Assembly: GCA_946478975.1 (NCBI GenBank) | Contig: CAMLEO010000133.1 | Coordinates: forward strand, 1 to 17,563 | DNA: 17,563 nucleotides | Direction: 5' to 3' | Source of the DNA: an uncultured Steroidobacter sp. | Lineage (GTDB): Bacteria > Pseudomonadota > Gammaproteobacteria > Steroidobacterales > Steroidobacteraceae | In this document: piece after piece, positions 1 through 7,788 of the stretch | How the letters are laid out: every line of letters starts with the position of its first letter | How positions within the stretch are numbered: the stretch's first letter is position 1 | Position numbers and translations under genes: made by a program | The notes under the pieces: model-generated | The model's input: only the letters and a program-made list of their open reading frames with translations | What the model was told of the DNA's origin: nothing | Database searches by the model: none

Positions 1-14
1 ACGTAACGCATACA

Positions 15-34
15 GTCTGCGCGTCAGCGCAGAC
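15..34. other. Perfect hairpin downstream of the tryptophan dioxygenase gene
   Basis: An 8 bp perfect stem (GTCTGCGC/GCGCAGAC) closes a 4-base loop, GTCA. It lies about 80 bp past the stop of the minus-strand tryptophan dioxygenase gene. A second, smaller hairpin (GGCCA, ACGC loop, TGGCC) sits at 79-92. Neither is followed by a clear T-tract on the minus strand, so a role in 3' end formation of the dioxygenase transcript is only possible. The rest of positions 1-115 shows nothing I recognise. Confidence 0.35.
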
Positions 35-115
35 AAGGGCGGTGCGCGGCGCCGGGGAGAGATACACCCCCTCCCTCCGGCCAACGCTGGCCACAGCCGT
101 TAACAACCGAACCTC

Positions 116-976
116 TTACATCGACGTCCGAATCATCCACAGCTCAGGAAAGAACCTGAGCTCCAGCGCCTTGTTCAGATACGAGACCCCACCAGTACCG
201 CCGGTCCCGCGCTTATACCCAATGATCCGCTCAACAGTCTTCATGTGACTGAATCGCCACAGCTGGAACTTGTGGTCGAGGTCGACCAGCTTCTCCGCCA
301 GATCATACAAATCCCAGTTGTCATCCACGCTGTGATACACAGCGAGCCACGCGGCCGCGACTTGTTTGCTCGGCTGATACGGCAGAGACCAATCCCGGTC
401 GAGGTACTCCTCCGGAATCTCAAACCCCCTGCGACTCAACAAGCGAAGCGCCTCGTCATAAATGCTCGGCGTGCGCAGCGCCCGCTGCAGGTCCTCATAA
501 GCTTGCGGGTCACGCTTGTGAACCTGAACCGTATCCGCAATCTTGTTACCGATGATGAATTCGAGCATCCGATACTGAACCGACTGAAACCCCGACGCCC
601 GTCCCAGCTGATTGCGAAACAGCGAATACTCCGCCGGCGTCATGGTCGCGAGCACGTCCCACGACTGAACGAGCTGCGCCTGAATTCTGGAAACTCTCGC
701 CAACATCTTGAACGACGGGCCGAGATCGTCCCGGCGGATGTGCTCGCGAGCGGCAGTGAGCTCGTGCAGGCACAGCTTCATCCACAGCTCCGAGGCCTGG
801 TGGATGATGATGAACAGCATCTCATCGTGCTCCATCGACACCGGCCGCTGTGCCGTGAGGATCTGATTCAGCGCCAGGTATTCGCCGTAACTCTGCGATT
901 CGCCGAGGTCCCAGTGGACCTGTTCATCGGAGAAGTCGACTGTAGCGCGGCGTTTGGGCGGGTCGGAGTCGGTCAT
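116..976 (-). CDS. kynA: Tryptophan 2,3-dioxygenase
   Basis: This heme enzyme opens the indole ring of L-tryptophan with O2 to give N-formylkynurenine, the first step of the cytosolic kynurenine pathway. The 286-residue product matches the usual bacterial length. Residues known from the Xanthomonas campestris enzyme are all present at a constant offset of +4: the substrate-contacting His59 in FIIIHQASELW, Tyr117 and Arg121 in YSLFRNQLG, the heme ligand His244 in FSHMKTVERIIG, and Thr258 in the glycine-rich GTGGTGG loop. The start is an ATG with only a weak ribosome site. The YgjP-type gene ends 19 bp upstream on the same strand, so the two are probably co-transcribed. No other kynurenine-pathway gene (formamidase, kynureninase) is visible in the window. 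The family assignment is secure. Confidence 0.97.
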   Translation of the reverse strand: MTDSDPPKRRATVDFSDEQVHWDLGESQSYGEYLALNQILTAQRPVSMEHDEMLFIIIHQASELWMKLCLHELTAAREHIRRDDLGPSFKMLARVSRIQAQLVQSWDVLATMTPAEYSLFRNQLGRASGFQSVQYRMLEFIIGNKIADTVQVHKRDPQAYEDLQRALRTPSIYDEALRLLSRRGFEIPEEYLDRDWSLPYQPSKQVAAAWLAVYHSVDDNWDLYDLAEKLVDLDHKFQLWRFSHMKTVERIIGYKRGTGGTGGVSYLNKALELRFFPELWMIRTSM

Positions 977-995
977 GAGAAGTTACTCGAAGTCT

Positions 996-1730
996 CTATT
1001 CGAACATCCAGCTGGGCACCGACTGCCAGCCTCGCAGCAGCTCGCGATCCAGCTTTCGGTACTCCGGCTCGTGACGCTCGACCAGCGACCAGAAGTGCGC
1101 GGAGTGGTTCATGTGCCGGGTGTGACAGAGCTCGTGAATGAACAGGTAGCGCACCACCGCGGGGCTCAAAAACATCAAACAAACGTTCAGGCTGATCGTG
1201 CCGTTCGCTGAGCAGCTGCCCCAGCGCGTGCGCTGACGACGAACTTGAATTCGGCTGTACGAGAAGCCGCGTTCGCGCGCGAGCGTCAGGAGCTGCGCAC
1301 CGAGCTCGTCGTAAGCGAGATCCGCGAGCCACTCACGCAACGCCGACGCAATCGCGGCCTCGTCGTGAATCGGGCCGAAGATGCGCAGGACATCGTCTGC
1401 GAAGAGCTGCGGGCGAATCGAAGTGGAACGTGTGTGCTCGTACTCGACTTTGAACGTGCGCCCGATCGCGGGCACGCTGATCGACATCGGCGGGCCAGGA
1501 GCGACCGGCGTGCCAGCGGCGGTGAGATCTTCGACGCGGCGGGAAATCCACTGGCTGTGCGAGCCGACAAAACGTTGCACGGTCGTAGAAGGCACACCGG
1601 GCGGCACGACAACTTCGACTCGACCGCCGGGATAGACGCGCACCGACATGCGACGTGCCCGACGACTCACGCGCACGGTCCAGCGATCGGAGCTCTCCCG
1701 CGACTCGAACAACTGAAGTTGCGCGGACAT
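996..1730 (-). CDS. YgjP/DUF45 family zinc metalloprotein (SprT-like fold)
   Basis: The 244-residue protein belongs to the YgjP/DUF45 (M48-related) group of predicted zinc metallopeptidases. It contains the family signature RTRWGSCS at 168-175, then HELCH at 199-203 (zinc ligands His199 and His203, catalytic Glu200) and the downstream NHSAHFW segment at 208-214. The N-terminal 100 residues form the usual strand-rich segment. I start it at the ATG at 1730 (MSAQLQLF). An in-frame upstream start at 1796 would read back across the terminator hairpin at 1745-1768 and adds residues unlike the family. The physiological substrate is not established from sequence. Some members are annotated as SprT-like proteases and others as nucleotide-pyrophosphatase-like. 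It probably shares a transcript with the tryptophan dioxygenase gene that follows. Confidence 0.9.
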   Translation of the reverse strand: MSAQLQLFESRESSDRWTVRVSRRARRMSVRVYPGGRVEVVVPPGVPSTTVQRFVGSHSQWISRRVEDLTAAGTPVAPGPPMSISVPAIGRTFKVEYEHTRSTSIRPQLFADDVLRIFGPIHDEAAIASALREWLADLAYDELGAQLLTLARERGFSYSRIQVRRQRTRWGSCSANGTISLNVCLMFLSPAVVRYLFIHELCHTRHMNHSAHFWSLVERHEPEYRKLDRELLRGWQSVPSWMFE

Positions 1731-1744
1731 GACTATTTCATTGG

Positions 1745-1768
1745 AAAAAGCGGCCTGCGGCCGTTTTT
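1745..1768 (-). terminator. Intrinsic terminator of the TPR-like gene
   Basis: The stem CGGCC/GGCCG (1751-1755 and 1759-1763) has a 3-base loop. It is flanked by five A on the left and five T on the right, so it reads as a hairpin plus U-tract on either strand. On the minus strand it lies 77 bp beyond the stop of the TPR-like gene and just before the YgjP start at 1730, which fits termination between these two genes. Confidence 0.7.
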
Positions 1769-1791
1769 CGGACAGTGACCTCAAGACCGCC

Positions 1792-1813
1792 GGCAAAAGG
1801 CGCGACTTTTGCC
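1792..1813. other. Perfect 8 bp hairpin in the TPR-like gene 3' region
   Basis: GGCAAAAG (1792-1799) and CTTTTGCC (1806-1813) are perfect inverted repeats around a 6-base loop. They lie 31 bp past the TPR-like stop on the minus strand. There is no T-tract directly after the stem, so it may be an RNA-stabilising 3' hairpin acting together with the terminator at 1745-1768, or a second partial terminator. Confidence 0.5.
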
Positions 1814-1844
1814 AGCTGCCATGTGGAAATCATCCAGCTCATGG

Positions 1845-2618
1845 CTACCGGGGTCGGTTGGCCGCCGTCTGCAACAGCTTTTGCGCCTGGCGATAGTCTG
1901 GAGCAAGTACCAGCGCTCTTTCCAGTACATCGCGCGCGGCGACCATCTCGCCTCGTTGCAAGTAACTCTTGCCGAGCTCGACCAATGCCTCGGCGTGGCC
2001 CCAATCGGGCTTGCCCGGTTGCGAGGGCGGCGCCGCTTCGAACTTTGCGACCACCGTGCGCCAGCGATCCACGATGCCCGGATCGCCTTCCACCTCGGGC
2101 GCACACAATGCATTGATGAAATGCACCCGAGGATTTTCCGCGCCCAAGGTGAGCGCCGTGCGCATGGATTTAGTACGCGAGCAGCCGGGTGCACCGAGGC
2201 CGATCGAGTGTGCGGTATAGCTGTCGCACACTGCTTCGATCGCGTATACATCGGCGATGTGAGGATCTTTCTCAATGGCTTCGCGTGCGTGTTGCACGCA
2301 CGCCTTCGCAGCTTTACTCGCGCTGGACTTCGCATTCGGCCGGGGCCGTTCGTCCGGCGGCTGGCGATACAACTGCGCGAGCTTCCAGTTGCCGTACGCG
2401 AGCTGATACGACTTCGCCGCCGCCAGATTCGCATCGACTTCGAAGTTGCCGAGCAAGGTCAGCATTTCTTCGAGCGAGCGCGTGTCATCGGTGTAGAAAG
2501 CGAACTGCATGCGCGCCACGGCGTCATCGAACTCCGCAGTCGTTCCGGCGTCCACCTGGAGGGTAGTGGCGAGCAACAGCGGCAGCAGTAAGCAACGGAT
2601 CCTTGCACTACAATTCAT
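1845..2618 (-). CDS. Predicted exported TPR-like protein of unknown function
   Basis: I do not recognise a named family. The 257-residue product starts with a typical signal peptide: charged MNCSARIR, a leucine-rich core at 10-16, and a likely cleavage after VDA near residue 24. The mature part is rich in Ala, Glu and Leu helices with tetratricopeptide-like patterning. The clearest repeat is at 207-240 (GHAEALVELGKSYLQRGEMVAARDVLERALVLAP, split as helix-turn-helix), with weaker ones near 105-135. Four cysteines at 107, 131, 146 and 172 could form disulfides in the periplasm. The longer reading frame extending to 2894 overlaps the divergent tatD gene and lacks a signal peptide at its start, so the ATG at 2618 is preferred. 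A scaffolding or binding role in the envelope is inference. Confidence 0.75.
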   Translation of the reverse strand: MNCSARIRCLLLPLLLATTLQVDAGTTAEFDDAVARMQFAFYTDDTRSLEEMLTLLGNFEVDANLAAAKSYQLAYGNWKLAQLYRQPPDERPRPNAKSSASKAAKACVQHAREAIEKDPHIADVYAIEAVCDSYTAHSIGLGAPGCSRTKSMRTALTLGAENPRVHFINALCAPEVEGDPGIVDRWRTVVAKFEAAPPSQPGKPDWGHAEALVELGKSYLQRGEMVAARDVLERALVLAPDYRQAQKLLQTAANRPR

Positions 2619-2687
2619 GGCTGGAAGATAGCACAGACGCTCCCGATGCCGATTGATCCAAGCCGCTTTTCGCACCGTTCCCCGCCG

Positions 2688-3479
2688 ATGGCACCCTTGT
2701 GCGACATCGGCCTCAATCTTGCCCACGACAGCTTCGATCACGATCGCGAAGCAGTGCTTCGGCGTGCCGCCGAAGTCGGGGTCACACGCATGGTGATCAC
2801 CGGCAGCTCGCTCGCGAGCACGCACGCAGCCATCGCGTTGGTGCAACAGCATCCAGCCAGCATGCGCTGTACTGCCGGCGGTCATCCGCACCACGCCTCG
2901 GAGTTGGATACAACGCAGTTACAGGCGTTCGATGCGTTGGTCCGCCAGCCCGAAGTAGTCGCGGTCGGCGAATGCGGCCTCGATTACTTCCGCAATTTTT
3001 CGCCGCGCGAGGCGCAAGTGGATGCATTCGCGAAGCAGCTGGAGCTCGCTGCGGCGGTGGGAAAACCGGTGTTTCTGCACCAACGCGACGCGCACGATGA
3101 TTTCGTGAAGGTGCTGCGAGCTCATCGCGAACGGTTGACGGGCGGCGTCGCGCACTGCTTTACCGCTGGCATCGATGAAGCGCGCGTTTATCTCGACCTG
3201 GACTTGTATATCGGCATCACCGGCTGGATCTGCGACGAGCGCCGCGGCCATCACTTGCGCGAAGTGGTGAAACAGATTCCAGCCGATCGCTTGCTGATCG
3301 AAACCGACGCGCCGTATCTGCTGCCGCGAGATCTGCGACCGAAGCCGCACAGTCGTCGCAACGAGCCGATGTACTTACCGCACGTGCTCGCGGCGATTGC
3401 GGAGGCTCGCGGCGAATCGGCAGAAACGCTCGCGGAAATCACCACAGCGAATGCGCTCCGATTGTTTTCATGGAAGTGA
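2688..3479 (+). CDS. tatD: TatD family metal-dependent deoxyribonuclease
   Basis: The 263-residue protein closely follows the E. coli TatD sequence pattern: DIGLNL at 6-11, VAVGECGLDYFRNFSP at 91-106, HQRDAH at 131-136, AHCFT at 155-159, ITGWICDERRG at 177-187 and LLIETDAPYLLPRDL at 202-216. Metal-site residues are Glu95, His131, His156 and Asp207. Like E. coli TatD it has no HxH near the N-terminus, which separates it from the YcfH/YjjV branch. TatD proteins are Mg-dependent 3'-5' exonucleases linked to repair of oxidised DNA and are not part of the Tat translocon. I chose the ATG at 2688 by alignment to E. coli TatD; an ATG at 2646 would add 14 unlikely residues. The M20 peptidase gene follows 17 bp later. 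Confidence 0.93.
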   Translation: MAPLCDIGLNLAHDSFDHDREAVLRRAAEVGVTRMVITGSSLASTHAAIALVQQHPASMRCTAGGHPHHASELDTTQLQAFDALVRQPEVVAVGECGLDYFRNFSPREAQVDAFAKQLELAAAVGKPVFLHQRDAHDDFVKVLRAHRERLTGGVAHCFTAGIDEARVYLDLDLYIGITGWICDERRGHHLREVVKQIPADRLLIETDAPYLLPRDLRPKPHSRRNEPMYLPHVLAAIAEARGESAETLAEITTANALRLFSWK

Positions 3480-3496
3480 CTGAGGACAATGCGCCC

Positions 3497-4924
3497 ATGA
3501 ACACCGAACAACTGCTGCGTTACATCGAAGGCGTTTGGGACGATTCCATCGTGCCGACTTTGTGCGAGTACATTCGCATTCCCAACAAATCGTCGATCTT
3601 CGACAAAGAGTGGGAAAAACACGGGCACATGGACGCCGCTGCGGAGCTGATGCGCAAGTGGTGCGAGGCCAATGCCCTGCCGGGAATGAAGACTGAAATC
3701 GTGCGCCTGCCCGGCCGCACGCCGCTGCTCTACATCGATGTGCCGGCGACCGGAGATGCAGCCCGCTCCAGCAAAGACTGCGTGCTCATGTACGGCCACA
3801 TGGACAAGCAGCCCGAGTTCACTGGCTGGTCCGAAGGCCTGGGTCCTTGGACGCCGGTGATTCGCAACGGTCGATTGTATGGCCGCGGCGGCGCCGACGA
3901 CGGTTACGCAGTGTTTGGATCTTTGCTGGCGTTGCGCGCGCTCGCTCAACAAAACATTCCTCATGCGCGCTGTGTGATCTTGATCGAAGGCAGCGAAGAA
4001 AGCGGCAGCCCCGACCTGCCCGCGTATATCGATGCGCTGGCGGATCGCATCGGTGAGCCGTCGCTGGTCGTGTGTCTCGATGCCGAGTGCGGCAACTACG
4101 ATCAATTCTGGTGTACGACTTCTTTGCGCGGCAATCTCACAGGCACGCTACGCGTCGATGTATTGCGCGAAGGCGTTCACTCCGGCATGGCGAGCGGCAT
4201 CGTTGCGTCCAGCATGCGCATTGCTCGCAGTGTTCTCGAACGCGTGGAAGATTCGGCCACCGGCCGCATCAAGCTGGATGCGCTCCATGCAAACATTCCC
4301 GAAGATCGCTTGAAACAAGCGCGAGCCGCAGCGGCCGCGTTGGGTGCCGAGGTCTATCGCAAATTGCCGTTGGTCGAAGGCACCCAGCCGATGAGCACCG
4401 ATCCGGCGGAGCTGCTGCTCAATAGCACCTGGCGGCCGACGCTGTCAGTCACCGGCGTCGATGGCATTCCGAGCCTGCCGAATGCCGGCAACGTGCTGCG
4501 TCCCTACACTGCGTTCAAGCTGTCGTTCCGTGTGCCGCCGGGCGTCGATCCGGAGCGTGCCGGGCAGGTGTTGAAAGAAACATTGGAGCGCGATCCGCCT
4601 TACGGAGCGAAGGTGCAGTTCCTCGCCGATCGCGGCACTGGCGGTTGGAATGCGCCCTCCACTGCGCCCTGGCTGGAAGCGGCGATGTCAGCTGCGTCCA
4701 AGAATTTTTTCGGGCGGGACGCGATGTATATGGGCGTCGGCGGCACGATCCCGTTCATGGGCATGCTCAGCGACAAATTCCCCAGCACGCAATTCCTGGT
4801 GACCGGCGTGCTCGGCCCGCAGTCGAATGCGCACGGGCCGAATGAGTTCCTGGAAATCGCGACGGGCAAGAAAGTGACGGCCTGCGTGGCGCAGGTCGTG
4901 GCTGAGCACTACAGGCGCACGTAG
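3497..4924 (+). CDS. M20 family dinuclear zinc metallopeptidase (dipeptidase-like)
   Basis: The 475-residue enzyme has the full M20 metal set: His101 and Asp103 in YGHMDKQPE, bridging Asp134 in GRGGADDG, catalytic Glu167 and ligand Glu168 in EGSEESG, Asp195 in VCLDAECG and His446 in SNAHGPNE. His228 in EGVHSG belongs to the dimerisation (lid) domain and normally contacts substrate from the partner subunit. The length and the EYIRIPNKS opening fit the carnosinase/CNDP-like M20 branch, which cleaves dipeptides or other short peptides in the cytosol. The exact substrate cannot be read from sequence. The start at 3497 is preceded by GAGGA at a 10-base spacing; a start at 3470 would overlap tatD. 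It ends 1 bp from the convergent NERD gene. Confidence 0.93.
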   Translation: MNTEQLLRYIEGVWDDSIVPTLCEYIRIPNKSSIFDKEWEKHGHMDAAAELMRKWCEANALPGMKTEIVRLPGRTPLLYIDVPATGDAARSSKDCVLMYGHMDKQPEFTGWSEGLGPWTPVIRNGRLYGRGGADDGYAVFGSLLALRALAQQNIPHARCVILIEGSEESGSPDLPAYIDALADRIGEPSLVVCLDAECGNYDQFWCTTSLRGNLTGTLRVDVLREGVHSGMASGIVASSMRIARSVLERVEDSATGRIKLDALHANIPEDRLKQARAAAAALGAEVYRKLPLVEGTQPMSTDPAELLLNSTWRPTLSVTGVDGIPSLPNAGNVLRPYTAFKLSFRVPPGVDPERAGQVLKETLERDPPYGAKVQFLADRGTGGWNAPSTAPWLEAAMSAASKNFFGRDAMYMGVGGTIPFMGMLSDKFPSTQFLVTGVLGPQSNAHGPNEFLEIATGKKVTACVAQVVAEHYRRT

Positions 4925-4925
4925 C

Positions 4926-5507
4926 TCACGAGATGGGATTGGCTTCGGCGTGACGCTTCACGTTCGCCCACACATCACCGAACGCCGCGGTGATGTTTCC
5001 TCGCGCCTTGTCGACCGGCGGGAAATCGTCGGTGAGATCATCGATCCGTAGCACGTTGCGCGGCTTGCCCTTCGGGAACTCGCTGCGCAACGTGAACAGC
5101 AGGCGCCCTTCGACCGGCACTTCACCCGTCAGCAGGCGCACGGCCGCCATCCGGTCGTACAATGCATGCTGGGGATTGGCGAAGGTATAGCGCCGCTTTT
5201 TGCCGATCGCAGTCCATTCGATCATCTGGTCGCCGCCGAAGATCGCGCCCGGGCGATCGAGCAGGTCGGCAACCAGCAGCCCGCGCTGGGTCAGCAGCAG
5301 GTAATGCACGTGGATCTGCCCGCCGTTGCCGTTCGGAATCAGCACGTTCTTGAGCATTTCGTAGGCGACGCTGGCGATCGCCGCCTCGATTGCCTTGCGA
5401 TTGCGATAGGCACGGAACAGCAGGTACAGCCAGACGAGCAGCGCAACCACCGCGGCCGCGCCGGCAGCTGGATAGGCCCAGAACGGAATCTGATCGGGAA
5501 GCGCCAT
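4926..5507 (-). CDS. Membrane-anchored protein with degenerate NERD-like domain
   Basis: The 193-residue protein has one N-terminal transmembrane helix (about 10-32) followed by a basic patch (RAYRNRK), so the rest should face the cytosol. Residues 50-125 resemble the NERD (nuclease-related) domain: an IHVHYLLLTQRGLLVADLLDRPGAIFG segment, split around 65-91, then W98, and NPQHALYDRM at 111-120. The positions that in canonical NERD domains form the nuclease site (the Asp of IDH and the ExK strand) are replaced here by His/Tyr and ADL, so the domain may be non-catalytic. It lies 4 bp after thrC and is probably translated from the thr transcript. No role in threonine synthesis is known to me. 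The family call is moderately sure and the function is unknown. Confidence 0.72.
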   Translation of the reverse strand: MALPDQIPFWAYPAAGAAAVVALLVWLYLLFRAYRNRKAIEAAIASVAYEMLKNVLIPNGNGGQIHVHYLLLTQRGLLVADLLDRPGAIFGGDQMIEWTAIGKKRRYTFANPQHALYDRMAAVRLLTGEVPVEGRLLFTLRSEFPKGKPRNVLRIDDLTDDFPPVDKARGNITAAFGDVWANVKRHAEANPIS

Positions 5508-5511
5508 GAAG

Positions 5512-6813
5512 TCAGGTGTGTTGCAAATGCGTCCGTAAAGCCTGGAGTGTCGGCTCCAGTTCCGTCTCCTGCCGCGGCAGCGACAGCAGTCTTGCGAGAC
5601 TCGGCGGCACCGGCACTTCCTGGCCGGTCTGCGGCTCGACGATGTCGTTGAACTTCGCCGGGTGGGCGGTCGACACGATCACCCAATGGCCCCGTGCGCC
5701 ACGCGAGAGCATGCGTCGATACACCTTGGCGGCTGTGGCAGTGTGCGGACACCATACGCGCCCGAGCTCGTGCGAGTCCCGACGCAAGGTGCCACGAATC
5801 TCGATGTCATCGACGCTGGAAGCGCCGATCTGGCCCTGCAGCTCTTCGAAGTCGCCGTGCAGGTTGCGCAGCCGTTCCATGTTGCTGGGGTTGCCGACAT
5901 CCATTGCCGACGCCAGCGTCGCTACGCTCGCGCGCGGCTGCCACTCGCCGGAGCGCAGGAAGTCGGTCACCGTCTGGTTGGCATTGGTCGCAAGCACGAT
6001 TTCGCCGATGGGCAAGCCGATGTGACGCGCCCACACGCAAGCCATGGCATTGCCGAGGTTGCCCGTGGGAATAATGAAATTGGCGCGCCGGCCGAGCTGA
6101 CGCCACAACTCCAGCCCTGCCTTCGCGTAGTACACCATCTGCGGCAGCAGGCGGCCGATGTTGATGCTGTTCGCGGACGAGAGCTGATGCGATTCCTTGA
6201 GCGAGGGATCCAGGAACGCCTCTTTGACCATGCGCTGGCATTCGTCGAACGTGCCGTTGACCGCAAAGGTGCGCACGTTGCCGCCCCAGCATGACAGCTG
6301 CTGGGCCTGCCGTTCGGAAACCAGGCCCTTGGGATACAGCACGACCACATCGACCCAGGGCTTGTTGTGGAACGCCGCCGCGACGGCACCGCCGGTGTCG
6401 CCGGAGGTCGCGACCAGAATGGTCAGCTTGCGCTTCTCGTTGCGACGGATGCGCTCCATGCAGGCGGCCAGGAATCGCGCGCCGAAATCCTTGAAGGCGC
6501 ACGTGGGGCCGTGAAACAGCTCCAGCACGGACGCCGGCGCCGGTGCGTGTTCGAGCGGCACGAGCGGCGCTGGAAAGTTGAATGCTTCGCGGCAAATCGC
6601 GGCGAGCTCGGGAGCGAGAGGATCGCCCTCCGCGAACGGCGCCAGCAGCCGCGCGCCAATCTCCGGCAACTCCGACAGGCCGTCGAAATCACGCGTCGGG
6701 AAATGCGGAAATTCGGCCGGCACATACAAACCGCCGTCGGGCGCAATGCCACGGACGATGGCTTCGCTGAGCGAAGCCTGGTGAGACGCATCTCGAGTGC
6801 TGATGTAGTGCAT
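5512..6813 (-). CDS. thrC: Threonine synthase
   Basis: This PLP enzyme converts O-phospho-L-homoserine to L-threonine, the last step of the pathway. The 433-residue length and the N-terminus MHYISTRDA are typical of the gammaproteobacterial class. The PLP lysine is Lys108 in HGPTCAFKDFGARF, preceded by the fixed PDGGLYVP near 25-32. SGDTGGAVAAAF and the asparagine-rich SSANSINIGRLLPQ segment bind cofactor phosphate and substrate, and the IPTGNLGNAMACVWA motif supports the same fold. It is the third gene of thrABC, 42 bp after thrB, with no strong ribosome site. A small hairpin lies in the gap at 6837-6851. Assignment is secure. Confidence 0.97.
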   Translation of the reverse strand: MHYISTRDASHQASLSEAIVRGIAPDGGLYVPAEFPHFPTRDFDGLSELPEIGARLLAPFAEGDPLAPELAAICREAFNFPAPLVPLEHAPAPASVLELFHGPTCAFKDFGARFLAACMERIRRNEKRKLTILVATSGDTGGAVAAAFHNKPWVDVVVLYPKGLVSERQAQQLSCWGGNVRTFAVNGTFDECQRMVKEAFLDPSLKESHQLSSANSINIGRLLPQMVYYAKAGLELWRQLGRRANFIIPTGNLGNAMACVWARHIGLPIGEIVLATNANQTVTDFLRSGEWQPRASVATLASAMDVGNPSNMERLRNLHGDFEELQGQIGASSVDDIEIRGTLRRDSHELGRVWCPHTATAAKVYRRMLSRGARGHWVIVSTAHPAKFNDIVEPQTGQEVPVPPSLARLLSLPRQETELEPTLQALRTHLQHT

Positions 6814-6836
6814 GGAACGGAAAAATTATGCTGTAG

Positions 6837-6851
6837 AGAACCCGCTGTTCT
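6837..6851 (-). other. Small inverted repeat between thrB and thrC
   Basis: AGAAC and GTTCT form a 5 bp stem around a 5-base loop in the 42 bp gap between thrB and thrC, just after the thrB stop. A T-rich stretch follows about 12 bases further on the minus strand. It could mildly affect read-through or message stability within the operon, but the stem is short and may be chance. Confidence 0.2.
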
Positions 6852-6855
6852 TCCG

Positions 6856-7788
6856 CTACTCAACTACTCTGGCGCCCACGGCGTCGAGCGTGGAAATCCA
6901 CGCATCGGTCTCCATGCGCTGCGCTTTGAAGCCGGCCACCATCGCGTCCCGAATGCGCTCGGCATCTTTTTCTTCGCACCAGGCGAAGATCGTCGGCCCG
7001 GCGCCCGAGATCGAGCAGCCCAGCGCGCCGTTGCTCATCGCACCCTGCTTGACCGCCTGGAAGCCGGGGATCAGCACCTGGCGCTGCGGCTCGATGATCA
7101 CGTCTTCGAGCGACTCGCGGATCAGCTGCAGATCGTTGGTAAAACAACCGGTAAGGAAGCCGGCAAGATTTGCCGACTGCCAGATCACATTCGACAGGTC
7201 GATCGAGCGGTTGAGAATCTGCCGCGCCTCGCGCGTCGACAGCATCATGTGCGGATGGACCAGGACGCAGCGCACCGTCGAGGGCACCGGAATTTGTTTG
7301 ACGTTGGGATTGTCGATGCCGACGGTGAGCACCAGGCCGCCGAACAGCGACGGCGCGATGTTGTCGACGTGCACCGAGCCGCTCGCGACCGCCTCGCCCT
7401 TCATCGCAAACTTCAGCAGTTCCAGCTGCGTCAGCGGCTTGGCCAGCAGCGCATTGGCCGCCACCACGCCGGCAACGGCCGACGCCGCCGAACCCCCCAG
7501 GCCGGAGCCGAGCGGAATGCCCTTTTCGATCGCAAGCTCGATGCCGAAGGTAAGGTTCAGGTCCCGCACCATACTCAAGACCGCCATTCCGGCGGTGTTC
7601 TTCTCCGGCTCCTTCGGCAAATCCACGGTGGTGCCGGTGATCGAGGTGATCGTGACGCCGGGCGCCGCGACGCGACGCGCAGTCACGCGATCGCCGATCG
7701 CCTGAAAGCTGTGGCCGAGCACGTCGAAGCCGACGGCGACGTTGCCGATGCTGGCCGGAGCAAATGCAGTTGCAGAGGACTTGCTCAC
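6856..7788 (-). CDS. thrB: Homoserine kinase (GHMP family)
   Basis: It phosphorylates L-homoserine with ATP to give the ThrC substrate. The 310-residue protein opens with the GHMP strand TAFAPASIGNVAVGFDVLG and carries the ATP-binding loop PLGSGLGGSAASA at 92-104. The C-terminal GHMP motif is GALGCSISGAGPTIFAW. I start it at GTG 7788, which overlaps the thrA stop as GTGA and has GGGAG at a 7-base spacing (7796-7800). The alternative GTG at 7812 would add eight residues before the conserved start of the fold. It belongs to the GHMP-type ThrB and not the unrelated APH-type homoserine kinase of some proteobacteria. Confidence 0.96.
   Translation of the reverse strand: MSKSSATAFAPASIGNVAVGFDVLGHSFQAIGDRVTARRVAAPGVTITSITGTTVDLPKEPEKNTAGMAVLSMVRDLNLTFGIELAIEKGIPLGSGLGGSAASAVAGVVAANALLAKPLTQLELLKFAMKGEAVASGSVHVDNIAPSLFGGLVLTVGIDNPNVKQIPVPSTVRCVLVHPHMMLSTREARQILNRSIDLSNVIWQSANLAGFLTGCFTNDLQLIRESLEDVIIEPQRQVLIPGFQAVKQGAMSNGALGCSISGAGPTIFAWCEEKDAERIRDAMVAGFKAQRMETDAWISTLDAVGARVVE

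Noticed and set aside
245..1141. 298-codon open frame opposite the tryptophan dioxygenase gene
   Set aside because: Antisense shadow of a clearly identified enzyme; no domain or ribosome site.
3251..4105. 284-codon open frame opposite tatD and the M20 peptidase
   Set aside because: Antisense to two secure genes and without family features.
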